Translations under genes and position numbers: made by a program
Shown here: positions 7,609-16,917 of the stretch, one piece after another
Numbering within the stretch: position 1 is the stretch's first letter
Layout: every line of letters begins with the position of its first letter
NCBI GenBank assembly: GCA_900767595.1
Contig: CAAFZS010000020.1
Location: forward strand, 1-38,771
Length of the DNA: 38,771 nucleotides
Origin: Bacteroidales bacterium
GTDB lineage: Bacteria > Bacteroidota > Bacteroidia > Bacteroidales > Paludibacteraceae
Direction: 5' to 3'
The notes under the pieces: model-generated
What the model was told of the DNA's origin: nothing
Databases searched by the model: none
Seen by the model: the letters and a program-made list of their open reading frames with translations, nothing else

Positions 7609-10600
7609 TTATCTTGTTAACATCAGTTTGATGTTCAGGCCGACGTTATCCGATTTCACAGGATAAGAGGAAGAGATAAGCGGGAAGGTGCTCTCGTGAT
7701 CATAGAAGAGTTGCAGACTCACTTTCTGCGAGAGTACATAATCGGCACTCAGTTTCAGTGTCCACATCTTATTACCGCTGCTGGCCTGCGTGAGCTGCTC
7801 CTCCACCTTACGCATCAACGTCTTAATATCCTTATAACTTACATCGACATTGAGCTTCAAGTCGTTGCTCACTTTCTTCTGCGCACCGTTCTTATTCTTC
7901 GTCACGAAACTCAAGTTCTTAATCGTATAACCCGCACCGACAACAAACTCATCCGTGTGACCCTCGGTGATCTGCACACTCGTCACGTTCATCGCCAGGT
8001 TACGCTGCTTACGATACTCGAACTTACAGTTGAGCGAGTTCTTAAGCGACATATTCAAACCAATGAGCGGCGAGAAGTTCTCACTGAGCGTTACATTCGT
8101 GATATCATACGCCGAAGAAGGCATCGCCTTGCCGGTACTTACATCGCGAATAAATCCGAGTTGTTTGTCTTCGCCACCATTCACACCTACCCACGAGGAG
8201 TGACTGCTATAACTCCCTATAGAATATTTGCACACGTACGCGTGCGTGAGGGAGAACGAGCGGAAATGGTCGCGGATACCCGGCAGTTTGCTCAAACCGT
8301 CATAGGTAACACTCCAGTTCGGCAAGATCTTCAGTATCCCAAGGAACGGATTCATACTGATCTTATTCACATCCCGACCCGTATAAGCCGCCAAGAACGC
8401 CGGCACTAATACATCCGCCGAGTTCTTCGATACCGGCAGACAATATTCATCGTTGGGTTGGTACTTCCGGTCATTGGGCAGTCCGCCTAAGAACCCTTGA
8501 CGAGGCAGGTTAACATCGTTATACTGACTCTGTACCCGACCCTGCATCACCTCGCGGTTGGCAAGGAACCGGTCAAACGCCGAGTTAGCGAAGTTGTCCT
8601 CTTGGGTGCCAATCTTACTGAACATCGTAGCCAGACCGACCGAGGTGATATTGAACGAACCGTTCATGTTCTCAATCGGGTCGCCGCCATACTGCAAAGT
8701 GAAGGACGAGGTGTTAGCAAAATACCGCTTACCGTTCACCTGAATCTTCAGACCGGGCAGAGGCTCTAACGTTAACTTAACATCAAAGTCCGTGGTCTTG
8801 GCCCTCGTGACGGGTTGGATGACAGTAGAGTCACCTTTCACCCACTCGTTCTTTTGCGCTTTCTCTATCCAGTTATTCGGGAAGAAACCGAATGCGAAGT
8901 CAAAGCCCGGTGCACTACCACCCATCGCCTTCACATCCTGTCCCATAAACCCGGCCTGCGGGAAGAATCCCGGTGCGGTCAGCGACTCCGTCTCACGATA
9001 AGTGACTTGGATGCGACGGATGAACGTACCCAGATAAGCAAACATATTACCCGTGATCTCTCCGGCAGACTTCTTGTTCGGGTCCATCGTAGTCACCGTC
9101 ACAATCATATTCTTACAATCCGCTTGCGGTGTGATCTCAATCGTATTCGCGTCCTTCGTCTTATACTTAACCGGTACGCGATGACCCAGACTATCGGCGG
9201 TGGTGATGGTCAGTTTCTCCGAGTTCAAACGGTGACTGACCTCAATCGTTTGGCCTTTCTGCACATTATATGTCTGCGAGAACATCTTCGGACGGAAGGA
9301 ACGTGACCGCTGCCTACCGGTATAGAACTGCGTCATCTCCTTCCAGTACTTCGACTTGCTATAGAGCGTTTCTAAGTTCAGTCCGCCATCCACTTGCCAC
9401 GTACGCGTGGAGGATACGGAGTTACCTAAGTCGATACCATCCTGTCCTGTCGGAGCGGTACGCGTCCAGTTATACGAACCGTTATAACTGGCATTCGCCG
9501 TCAATGCCTCCAAATACGGAATCCGGTTGAAGGGCACGTTCCAACTTGCTGTGAAGACCTGTTGATACGTATAAGGCGAACCCCACTTAGCCAAACTGCG
9601 CTGGATGGAGTTCTTCCAAACCTCGTACTCATCGTTCTGGAAGTACCAGGCATACTCCTGGTCCTTGATGACCTCTTTACTATACTTACCCTCATCAATC
9701 GTTCCGTTATACGACGATTGGAAGGTGAACTTCATGTTCTTGGTGAGGTTATAGTTGATGTTCACATTACGGTCCCAAGTGAAGTCCTTCGATGCCGACA
9801 GGTGGTCATCAAACGTAGAAGCCGTAGCTGCCATATCGCCCGTCAAGTCGCGCATCTTTAAGTTCGAATACGTGCGGTGCATCGTTGTCGAGAACGACCA
9901 CGATTGCGGCAGGTAGTAGAGGTTAAACTCCTTCAAGAAACGAATCTTCTGCACTTTCTCCATCTTAGCAAACGGCTCCCAAGGCTTCGGATTGAAGTTA
10001 TACGCATAGGTGAAGTTCCCCTTATGGTCCGTGCTGGTGTTCTCTTGTACCTCCGGACTCTTGTCCTGTTGTTTGTTATACGAAGCCGAGACGGAGAAGT
10101 TCGCCGGGTCATAGAACATATCTTTTTTCTTACTATGGATATTAATCTTCGCTCCCGTTACCGAGAAAGAGGTGTTCTCGGAAGTGGTGTTCGCCATTCC
10201 TTTCAACGAATCCCGCTCCTGCGTAGTCTCTAAGTTTTCCAACGCGTCCTTCATCTTAATATCCGAATCAAACGGGTCATAGTCCGGAGTGGTGGTCTGC
10301 TTGGTGTAGCTCACATAAGCAGGTAACTGGATGTGCGCCTTCTCGGGGAAGAGACGACCTACCTCCATGGCGGCACTGACGGCGATGTTATAGTTGTTCT
10401 CCATGTTCCGGCTCAGCACATTACTCTCAATCGAACCATAACCGGCGGTCTCTAACTGACCCGACACATTGAGTTGGGCAATATCGCTGACCGACAAGGC
10501 CGCATTCGCCATCGCGGCTACACCGCCACGCTCATCAAACGTATTGAGGCGTAACTCGTTGACCCATATCTCCGCGTTCTTCTGCTGATTGCCGATGTTA

Positions 10601-13600
10601 CGAACACCAATCATCATCGACTCCACTTCTTCCAAGGTCGGGTTTCCCTTCACCGTCACTTTGTTCTCGGGTTTCTCCTTATCATACGTGACGTACGGCT
10701 GGTGGATATCCGCGTGCGCTCTGTTACGGGATAACTTAGCATCCGTCAAGGTAGCAAAGGCAAAGTCGAACATGTTCTCGTCCGGCCATACGATGCGGCG
10801 GTCATCCTCGTTGTCGGTGTTATAACGCCCTTGCGGGGTCACCTTCAGCGGGATCTCGTACTCGTAATAGTTATTTGCCAAGTCCGTTCCTAATCGAACG
10901 AAACAACTAAACTCGCCATCCGTCAGTTTCTCTACGTCAGGGTCATTGAGCAATGCCTCGGCGTGCACGAACATCTGCAGTCGCTTATAGTTACGCATAT
11001 CGTAACCGCAGTTCTTATAGACGGCGCGAGCATCATAAGGACTGAGTGCCATAACCTTGAGACTCATCGCTTGCTCGTTCTGCGCTACCAACTGCATCTG
11101 ACCCGGATCGGTCTGACGGCTGACGCCCGGAGGCAGAACATAATTGACCGGCGTGCGAGTGGCATCTTCCTCGATATTCACTTTCTCCACCGTCAAGGAC
11201 GCGTGCGGATTGACCGACTTACCTGCCGGATACAAGTCCTTAGAGTAGTTACGCCATTCACCGCGAACGAGGTCCATCGTACCAAAACGAAGGAATGTCT
11301 CGTGCTCCGCTCCGGTCATATACATACGGATGAAACGGATCGAACGGAAATTATGGATGTTGCCTACCGTGCGCTGAGAGGACTGCTCTCCGTGCAACGG
11401 AATCTTAAACTGATACCATCGTACCGTATCCTCCTCGCCATTCGCCAACTGCACGCGAGCCGACTTGATGCTGACGATATGCTGCTCACCGATACGCATG
11501 TTATTCGGATTGAGCGAAACGTGATACTCGTAGAATCGCTCGTATTCATTCAAGGTGTTATCCTTATTGATATCCTCCACATCCGGCATGAGGGTAGAGG
11601 CTGTACCATAGGTCTCGTTCTGGTCCTGCGTGGAAGGAGAGTTGCCCTCCGTGTTGTTGAAATACTTATAACGGTCCATCACGGATACACCGGCATTGTC
11701 ATAGTCCGTTCCGCGATAGTAATGGTACTTATCGCCCGCCAAGTCACTAGCAATAGAGTAGGGGTCTTGCAAGAGCGTGTTCCATTGCGCTTCGCCGACA
11801 AGCGCTTTCAGTTTATCCTCGAAATCGCGATACGGATATTGTCCGTTGTACTCGAAGTTACGCGTACTGTCATTACTCAAACCGTTCAAACCGACATCCT
11901 GCTGTTTCCTTGACGCCGGGTCGTTATCAAACGCATTGGTCGTAGCATTGGTCTTAGGCACATAACCCCAAATGGTCTTCTCGACACGACCTAAGTCGTT
12001 GACCGAAACAGGTAAGCCGTGCTCAAAACTCTTCTTGCCATCCTTTAATATATCCTCACTCACATCACCTAAGTCGAAGTACAGTTCGCAGTTATAATCC
12101 GTCGGGTGGTCGGGGTTCGTCAAAGCAGGGTCCATCAACCAGAATTCGATATACTCGATGTTCGACTTTTCGAAGTCCGTGTTTTCTAACTTACGCATGA
12201 TACCGCCCCAGTTCGAAGCCGGGTCCTTCAACACCAGTTGGCCGTTCTCGACGATGAACCGGTCGCCATCGATGTTATATTGTCCCCTCTCTTTCGGATA
12301 GTAAGCCAGACTCAAGCAAGCCAATCGGGTGTCCTCACTGGCGGGCGACTGTTTGGTGGGATATAACTCCCGCTCATAGACGATACGGTTACGGTGGTCG
12401 CTGAGCGCATTCTTATCCTCTTTTAAGTGGGCAGGCGTGTTTGGCTGCGAATAACCGAAGATAGGATCGACGGTGTACCAGGCAATCTTACTGCGGTGAC
12501 TGTTATAGTGGATATCGTTCTTCTTTATACCATCATCATAACCCAAGGCGGGTGAGGTCGGTGTAGAAGCCAAGAACCACGCACTCGGGGTGTGGATATC
12601 AATACCGTTGATGGTGGATTCGAAGTCATCCAGATAAGCGTTACCTTGTGCGCCCACATCCTTCGAGTGACCCGGGATAAGGTGAGCAAACTCTCCATTG
12701 AGTTGGAAAGTGGAGGGTTGCGTGGCTTCAATCCAAGGGATGTTATTGAGCGCATTCGTCAACCACTGCAGGTCCGTCTTCCAAGCCAAGTTCAATCCCC
12801 AGATCGTGTTCGCCATCGGCTCATTACCCGTCGCTACCTTCGTGGTCAGCGGTTTTTCACGCAGGTGCATCAACGTACCGCCCACCATCAAGTCCTTGGT
12901 GAAGTTATACTCGAGGTGAACACCGTATAAACTCTTTTGTTGCAAGGCAAACGTAGATTGGTTCTCCAAATGCACATCCACCTTCGTGCCCGAATCTAAG
13001 ATAGCCTGATTGAGGATGGTCACGACTCCCATCGTATAGTCAACCGTATAATCCACGTTCTCAATGAGTGTGGCACCACCTGCGGTGACGGTGACACTTC
13101 CCCTCGGGATGTTCATGGCATTGAGGCGGATCTCGTTTCCGCTCGAACCTTTATAGCGACCCGTCAAGGTGAACTTATTCTTCTCACTCATCTCCTGCGC
13201 CTGCACCAGAGTGGAGTCATACAACTCGGGGAAACAGTACTTATCTACCAAGCGTTTGTCATAATTGAGTTGTTTGGCCAAGAACTCGCCAAACGGCTCC
13301 AAGACCGGGAAGATGATACGACCGCTCGACGACAAAACCGTATACCCCTCCACATAGTCGAACTTACCATCCGGTGTGGGGTTATGTTTCTGGTCTAAAC
13401 GGTCTAAGTTAAAGACGCGCAGCAACTGCTTGCCCTTCACATTCCCCTCGTTGATATACTGCATGTCGGTACCGACGGAGTCGTTACGGTACATCACATT
13501 GAGTTCAAACTTCTCCTCTGTAAACGAAGCGGCACCTAACGAATAGATGTTCTTCATCATCAGGTCCCACGTACCCTTGCCTTTCTTACCGGCAATAGGA

Positions 13601-15033
13601 GTGGTGTTCGTGCCCTTCAATAACTTCAAAAATAGTGCATTCGGTGCTTTCGTGTTTTCTCCGTTGTCCGTGGAGAACTCACCGACCTGATGCACCTCGC
13701 CGCCACTCGTATATTCGTACGCCACCGCCAAGACCTCGTCCGGGTTAAGCGTCGTATTAAGCGATATATATCCTAACGCACTATTGAGCGTATATTCGCT
13801 GCTACTCAACCGGCGCGCCGACTCGATACGGTCGTAAGACTCACCACCAATCAGCCCCATCCCGTCTAATAATTCTGCCGTGTTTTCCAAACTACGCAAG
13901 GCAGGGTCGCCATTGAGGGTCTCATATAAGGTGTTGGCTCTGTTATCCGGCAAAGCCCTCGTACCCGAAGGTGTCCACGTGTCAAAGATGTGTTTAGCAT
14001 CCCCTTCACCCAAGTCCACGAACGCAACGATATTTCGGGCTTCATCATAGACACCCCGTTTATTGGTCACCCAGACCTCTACCTTATCAATCTTAATACC
14101 ACTGGCGATATATGGCAAGGCAGCCACCGCTTCCTCGTAATGGTCACGGAAATAATGACTCAAGAAGAAGTGACGGTTCTCGTCGTATTCATCAATCTTC
14201 TTCTCAAAACGGGTCGTCTGGGCACCGCCCTCCGAACTCACACTTTGTGCCTCCGAACGCTGTTGGGAGATGAGGGCTTGAATCTTCAACTTACCGAACT
14301 GGAGGTTCGTCTTAATACCAAACAACGCTTGCGTAGAACGAATCAACGAGGAGTTGAGGTCCATCGACACATTACCAGCCTCAATGGATTGAATGATATC
14401 GTCCTCCTGACCCTTATAGTTCAACTTAAGGTTCTGCTGATCGAAGTCAAACGAAGCCTCGGTGTTGTAATTAAGATTGAAGTTTAACTTATCACCCACC
14501 TTCGCATTCACACTGGCTTGGATCTTCTCGTCAAAGTCAAAGATGTTGTTGTTCTTGCCCCGCTCCGTCAGACTGGGGTTATCCACAAACTGGTGCTTGA
14601 ACCCGAAAAGTAACTCCGCACTTCCTTGCAGTTTCAATTGCACACCGCCCGGACCAAAGACCTTATCCGCAGGGCCGATGTCGAACTTCATATCCGTGAT
14701 ATCGAACTTCTTCTCATTACTATGGTCCGCCTCGCTGATCTTGTTCTGCCAATAGGTGTGCATCACCTGCTTCTCTTGGTAGTCGGCGTACTCCTTGGGC
14801 GTCAGCATATAAGGCGTGGTAACATCGAGCTGACCAATCTTCGTATGCATGATATAATTGCCGGTCACGGGATCGTACACCACCTCGGTGCGCACCAAGT
14901 CCTCCTTCGGGATAGGTAACTTAGTGGCCATGATGGCTGTGTCTTGGTCCAATGTGTCCGTCAGTACCACTTGTGCACGCACCGCGGGTAGGGCGCAAGC
15001 AAGTAAGAATAATATGGTTAAGAACCGCTTCAA
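7609..15033 (-). CDS. sprA: T9SS outer-membrane translocon protein SprA/Sov
   Basis: This 2474-aa protein is the giant SprA (Sov in Porphyromonas) family, the outer-membrane beta-barrel channel of the type IX secretion system, needed for export of CTD-bearing proteins and for gliding in motile species. It has a signal peptide (FLTILFLLACALPAVRAQ), family-typical text such as GSAELLFGFKHQ and RITLNAMNIPRG-like stretches, and a C-terminus of beta-strand pattern ending in a charged/hydrophobic LNIKLMLTR. Length is normal for the family. The start codon is TTG at 15033: no in-frame ATG lies upstream before the ruvA region, and the next Met would remove the signal peptide. It starts one base after the ruvA stop. 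The ruvA-sprA order is conserved in Bacteroidota. No frameshift is seen. Confidence 0.97.
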   Translation of the reverse strand: MKRFLTILFLLACALPAVRAQVVLTDTLDQDTAIMATKLPIPKEDLVRTEVVYDPVTGNYIMHTKIGQLDVTTPYMLTPKEYADYQEKQVMHTYWQNKISEADHSNEKKFDITDMKFDIGPADKVFGPGGVQLKLQGSAELLFGFKHQFVDNPSLTERGKNNNIFDFDEKIQASVNAKVGDKLNFNLNYNTEASFDFDQQNLKLNYKGQEDDIIQSIEAGNVSMDLNSSLIRSTQALFGIKTNLQFGKLKIQALISQQRSEAQSVSSEGGAQTTRFEKKIDEYDENRHFFLSHYFRDHYEEAVAALPYIASGIKIDKVEVWVTNKRGVYDEARNIVAFVDLGEGDAKHIFDTWTPSGTRALPDNRANTLYETLNGDPALRSLENTAELLDGMGLIGGESYDRIESARRLSSSEYTLNSALGYISLNTTLNPDEVLAVAYEYTSGGEVHQVGEFSTDNGENTKAPNALFLKLLKGTNTTPIAGKKGKGTWDLMMKNIYSLGAASFTEEKFELNVMYRNDSVGTDMQYINEGNVKGKQLLRVFNLDRLDQKHNPTPDGKFDYVEGYTVLSSSGRIIFPVLEPFGEFLAKQLNYDKRLVDKYCFPELYDSTLVQAQEMSEKNKFTLTGRYKGSSGNEIRLNAMNIPRGSVTVTAGGATLIENVDYTVDYTMGVVTILNQAILDSGTKVDVHLENQSTFALQQKSLYGVHLEYNFTKDLMVGGTLMHLREKPLTTKVATGNEPMANTIWGLNLAWKTDLQWLTNALNNIPWIEATQPSTFQLNGEFAHLIPGHSKDVGAQGNAYLDDFESTINGIDIHTPSAWFLASTPTSPALGYDDGIKKNDIHYNSHRSKIAWYTVDPIFGYSQPNTPAHLKEDKNALSDHRNRIVYERELYPTKQSPASEDTRLACLSLAYYPKERGQYNIDGDRFIVENGQLVLKDPASNWGGIMRKLENTDFEKSNIEYIEFWLMDPALTNPDHPTDYNCELYFDLGDVSEDILKDGKKSFEHGLPVSVNDLGRVEKTIWGYVPKTNATTNAFDNDPASRKQQDVGLNGLSNDSTRNFEYNGQYPYRDFEDKLKALVGEAQWNTLLQDPYSIASDLAGDKYHYYRGTDYDNAGVSVMDRYKYFNNTEGNSPSTQDQNETYGTASTLMPDVEDINKDNTLNEYERFYEYHVSLNPNNMRIGEQHIVSIKSARVQLANGEEDTVRWYQFKIPLHGEQSSQRTVGNIHNFRSIRFIRMYMTGAEHETFLRFGTMDLVRGEWRNYSKDLYPAGKSVNPHASLTVEKVNIEEDATRTPVNYVLPPGVSRQTDPGQMQLVAQNEQAMSLKVMALSPYDARAVYKNCGYDMRNYKRLQMFVHAEALLNDPDVEKLTDGEFSCFVRLGTDLANNYYEYEIPLKVTPQGRYNTDNEDDRRIVWPDENMFDFAFATLTDAKLSRNRAHADIHQPYVTYDKEKPENKVTVKGNPTLEEVESMMIGVRNIGNQQKNAEIWVNELRLNTFDERGGVAAMANAALSVSDIAQLNVSGQLETAGYGSIESNVLSRNMENNYNIAVSAAMEVGRLFPEKAHIQLPAYVSYTKQTTTPDYDPFDSDIKMKDALENLETTQERDSLKGMANTTSENTSFSVTGAKINIHSKKKDMFYDPANFSVSASYNKQQDKSPEVQENTSTDHKGNFTYAYNFNPKPWEPFAKMEKVQKIRFLKEFNLYYLPQSWSFSTTMHRTYSNLKMRDLTGDMAATASTFDDHLSASKDFTWDRNVNINYNLTKNMKFTFQSSYNGTIDEGKYSKEVIKDQEYAWYFQNDEYEVWKNSIQRSLAKWGSPYTYQQVFTASWNVPFNRIPYLEALTANASYNGSYNWTRTAPTGQDGIDLGNSVSSTRTWQVDGGLNLETLYSKSKYWKEMTQFYTGRQRSRSFRPKMFSQTYNVQKGQTIEVSHRLNSEKLTITTADSLGHRVPVKYKTKDANTIEITPQADCKNMIVTVTTMDPNKKSAGEITGNMFAYLGTFIRRIQVTYRETESLTAPGFFPQAGFMGQDVKAMGGSAPGFDFAFGFFPNNWIEKAQKNEWVKGDSTVIQPVTRAKTTDFDVKLTLEPLPGLKIQVNGKRYFANTSSFTLQYGGDPIENMNGSFNITSVGLATMFSKIGTQEDNFANSAFDRFLANREVMQGRVQSQYNDVNLPRQGFLGGLPNDRKYQPNDEYCLPVSKNSADVLVPAFLAAYTGRDVNKISMNPFLGILKILPNWSVTYDGLSKLPGIRDHFRSFSLTHAYVCKYSIGSYSSHSSWVGVNGGEDKQLGFIRDVSTGKAMPSSAYDITNVTLSENFSPLIGLNMSLKNSLNCKFEYRKQRNLAMNVTSVQITEGHTDEFVVGAGYTIKNLSFVTKNKNGAQKKVSNDLKLNVDVSYKDIKTLMRKVEEQLTQASSGNKMWTLKLSADYVLSQKVSLQLFYDHESTFPLISSSYPVKSDNVGLNIKLMLTR

Positions 15034-15034
15034 A

Positions 15035-15646
15035 TTACAACATCTTAAGGGCTTGACGAATCACCGTCTCTACATTCGCTTCCGGAGAGGCTTTCAAAAT
15101 CTTATCTACTACCTTCGCACTCGCTGCGGCGGCAAAACCGAGCATCGTGAGCGCACTCACCGCCTCCGTCTTAATCTCATTATCCACCTCACCGAAATCA
15201 TTACCCAACGGCAACTCCGTAGGATCGTTGCCAAAGTCTAACTTCAACACTTTATCCTTCAAATCCACAATGATTCGCTGCGCCGTCTTCGGGCCTAACC
15301 CCTTCACTTGTGCCAAGGCTTTGGAATTGCCGGTAGCGATGATCTGACGCAACTCGCCTGCCGTATATGCCGACATAATCATTCGGGCTGTGTTACCGCC
15401 AATGCCGCTTACCGTCATCAACAGAACGAAAAGGGAACGCTCGGACTTCTCCGTAAACCCAAACAGGTCGTGCGTATCCTCGCGGATGATCTCCGTGATA
15501 TATAACTTAACCGTCTGCCCCTCCTTTCCGGCAAAAGCCGAGAAAGTAGGTAACGCAATGTTAATCTCGTACCCTACACCCGCTGCTTCCAAAACAGCAT
15601 ACGTGGGATTGAGTTCTGTCAATTGTCCGTGAATGTAATCAATCAT
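15035..15646 (-). CDS. ruvA: Holliday junction branch migration protein RuvA
   Basis: This 203-aa protein has the three RuvA domains: an N-terminal OB fold (MIDYIHGQL..., ~1-63, with DLFGFTEKSERSLF at its end), tandem helix-hairpin-helix motifs including VSGIGGNTARMIM and VKGLGPKTAQRIIVDL, and the C-terminal RuvB-binding domain (about 155-203). RuvA binds four-way junctions and loads RuvB. The frame is open upstream to 15829, but the extra 61 codons are low-complexity and cross the promoter; the chosen ATG at 15646 gives the family-standard N-terminus and length. It is cotranscribed with sprA. Confidence 0.97.
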   Translation of the reverse strand: MIDYIHGQLTELNPTYAVLEAAGVGYEINIALPTFSAFAGKEGQTVKLYITEIIREDTHDLFGFTEKSERSLFVLLMTVSGIGGNTARMIMSAYTAGELRQIIATGNSKALAQVKGLGPKTAQRIIVDLKDKVLKLDFGNDPTELPLGNDFGEVDNEIKTEAVSALTMLGFAAAASAKVVDKILKASPEANVETVIRQALKML

Positions 15647-15685
15647 AATAAAGGCGTTTGTTGCATAATAATGCAAATTATCGTG

Positions 15686-15716
15686 CAAAGGTACAAAAAA
15701 AAACTGAAATAGCGAA
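15686..15716 (-). promoter_or_regulatory. ruvA-sprA promoter
   Basis: A clear -7 box TACCTTTG (15693-15686) lies ~40 bases upstream of the ruvA ATG. At the expected 20-base spacing the -33 position reads TTC, not TTG, so it may be weaker than the others here. A palindrome TTGCATAATAATGCAA (15661-15676) sits between promoter and start codon and could be a regulatory site. Confidence 0.6.
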
Positions 15717-15785
15717 ATCTTTTTGCATTTCTTTGCAAGAAAATGAAGGAAAATAGCAAAAAAATCTATTTTTTTGTCTTTGCGC

Positions 15786-15816
15786 TTGCGTATATGAAAA
15801 ATTATCCCTATCTTTG
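15786..15816 (+). promoter_or_regulatory. thiL / glycan operon promoter
   Basis: TTG (15786-15788), 20 bases, then TATCTTTG (15809-15816), about 40 bases before the thiL ATG. It diverges from the ruvA promoter. No TPP riboswitch is recognisable in the short leader. Confidence 0.82.
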
Positions 15817-15855
15817 CGCCCAAATTCATTAAATTCGGCGTAATATACGTTTTTT

Positions 15856-16917
15856 ATGGCAAAAACAGAGATTGCAACATTAGGAGAGTTCGGACTCATC
15901 AACCATCTAACCGACAAACTTCCGGTTCATCAATCCTCTACCCTTAAGGGAGTGGGAGATGATGCCGCCGTTATCAAAAACCAACCCGGTCTGCGCACAT
16001 TAGTCACGACCGACCTGCTGCTTGAAGGTATCCATTTTAACCTCGAATATGTACCCCTCAAGCACTTGGGTTACAAGGCTGCGGTAGTTAATTTCTCGGA
16101 CATCTATGCGATGAACGGTCAACCGACGCAGATCGTAGTCGGTGTGGGTATATCCAAACGCTTCTCTGTAGAAGACATGGAAGCCCTCTTCGCCGGCATC
16201 CGCCTTGCTTGTGATGAGTACGGCGTCGATATCGTCGGCGGTGACACCTGTGCTTCTATGACCGGACTGACCATCAGCATCACCTGTCTTGGCATAGCCA
16301 AAGAACAGGATATTGTCTATCGCAACGGCGCTAAAGTCAACGACCTTATCTGCGTGAGCGGCAACCTCGGCTCCGCCTATATGGGTCTCCAACTCCTCGA
16401 GCGTGAACGTATTGCCCAATCACAAATCACAAATCAGCAATCACAAATCCCCCAAGGTGTAATCCCTGCTTTCGAGGGCCGCGAGTACTTGCTTGAAAGA
16501 CAACTCAAACCTGAAGCGCGTCGGGATATTATTGCTCAATTGCACAAAGCCGGTATCAAACCTACAGCGATGATGGATATCAGTGACGGCCTAAGCAGCG
16601 AGATGATGCACATCTGCACCCAATCGAAAGTGGGCTGCGCTATCTATGAAGACAAACTGCCGATTGACTACCAAGCCGCTGCCTTGGCGGAAGAGATGAA
16701 TATGAACATCGTTACTTGCTGCCTCAACGGCGGAGAGGATTATGAACTGCTCTTTACTTGTGACATCAAGGATTACGAGAAACTTATTCCGCTCGATGAC
16801 GTTTATATCATCGGTCATATCACCAAACCCGAATGTGGTACAGTCCTCGTTACGCGGGAAGGCGAAGAGATGGAACTGCAAGCCCAAGGCTGGCAAGCAT
16901 TTAAGAAACAAGATTAA
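15856..16917 (+). CDS. thiL: Thiamine-monophosphate kinase
   Basis: This 353-aa protein is ThiL, which phosphorylates thiamine monophosphate to thiamine diphosphate using ATP. Visible family motifs are GVGDDAAVI (32-40), TTDLLLEGIHF (51-61, substrate and metal site), NFSDIYAMNGQP, IVGGDTCAS and the late MDISDGLSSEM and NGGEDYELLF blocks. An unusual Gln/Ser-rich stretch (residues ~188-199, SQITNQQSQIPQ) is encoded by a heptamer minisatellite at 16418-16452 and sits between conserved blocks, probably as a surface loop. It is the first gene of the plus-strand unit, and its stop shares one base with the next start (TAATG). Confidence 0.95.
   Translation: MAKTEIATLGEFGLINHLTDKLPVHQSSTLKGVGDDAAVIKNQPGLRTLVTTDLLLEGIHFNLEYVPLKHLGYKAAVVNFSDIYAMNGQPTQIVVGVGISKRFSVEDMEALFAGIRLACDEYGVDIVGGDTCASMTGLTISITCLGIAKEQDIVYRNGAKVNDLICVSGNLGSAYMGLQLLERERIAQSQITNQQSQIPQGVIPAFEGREYLLERQLKPEARRDIIAQLHKAGIKPTAMMDISDGLSSEMMHICTQSKVGCAIYEDKLPIDYQAAALAEEMNMNIVTCCLNGGEDYELLFTCDIKDYEKLIPLDDVYIIGHITKPECGTVLVTREGEEMELQAQGWQAFKKQD
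16418..16452 (+). repeat. Heptamer minisatellite inside thiL, five units
   Basis: Five 7-bp units: AATCACA, AATCACA, AATCAGC, AATCACA, AATCCCC (35 bases). They encode a Gln/Ser/Asn-rich loop. Loss or gain of one unit would shift the reading frame. Confidence 0.85.

Noticed and set aside
10963..11913. 316-aa reading frame antisense to sprA
   Set aside because: It lies entirely within the secure sprA gene, has shadow-type composition (His/Arg/Ile/Leu) and no motif. Several other antisense frames in sprA are of the same kind.
15647..15829. Extended N-terminus for RuvA
   Set aside because: The extra residues are Lys/Phe-rich, cross the promoter and are absent from the RuvA family.
15817..15855. 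TPP riboswitch before thiL
   Set aside because: The leader after the promoter is too short and lacks the conserved THI-box sequence.
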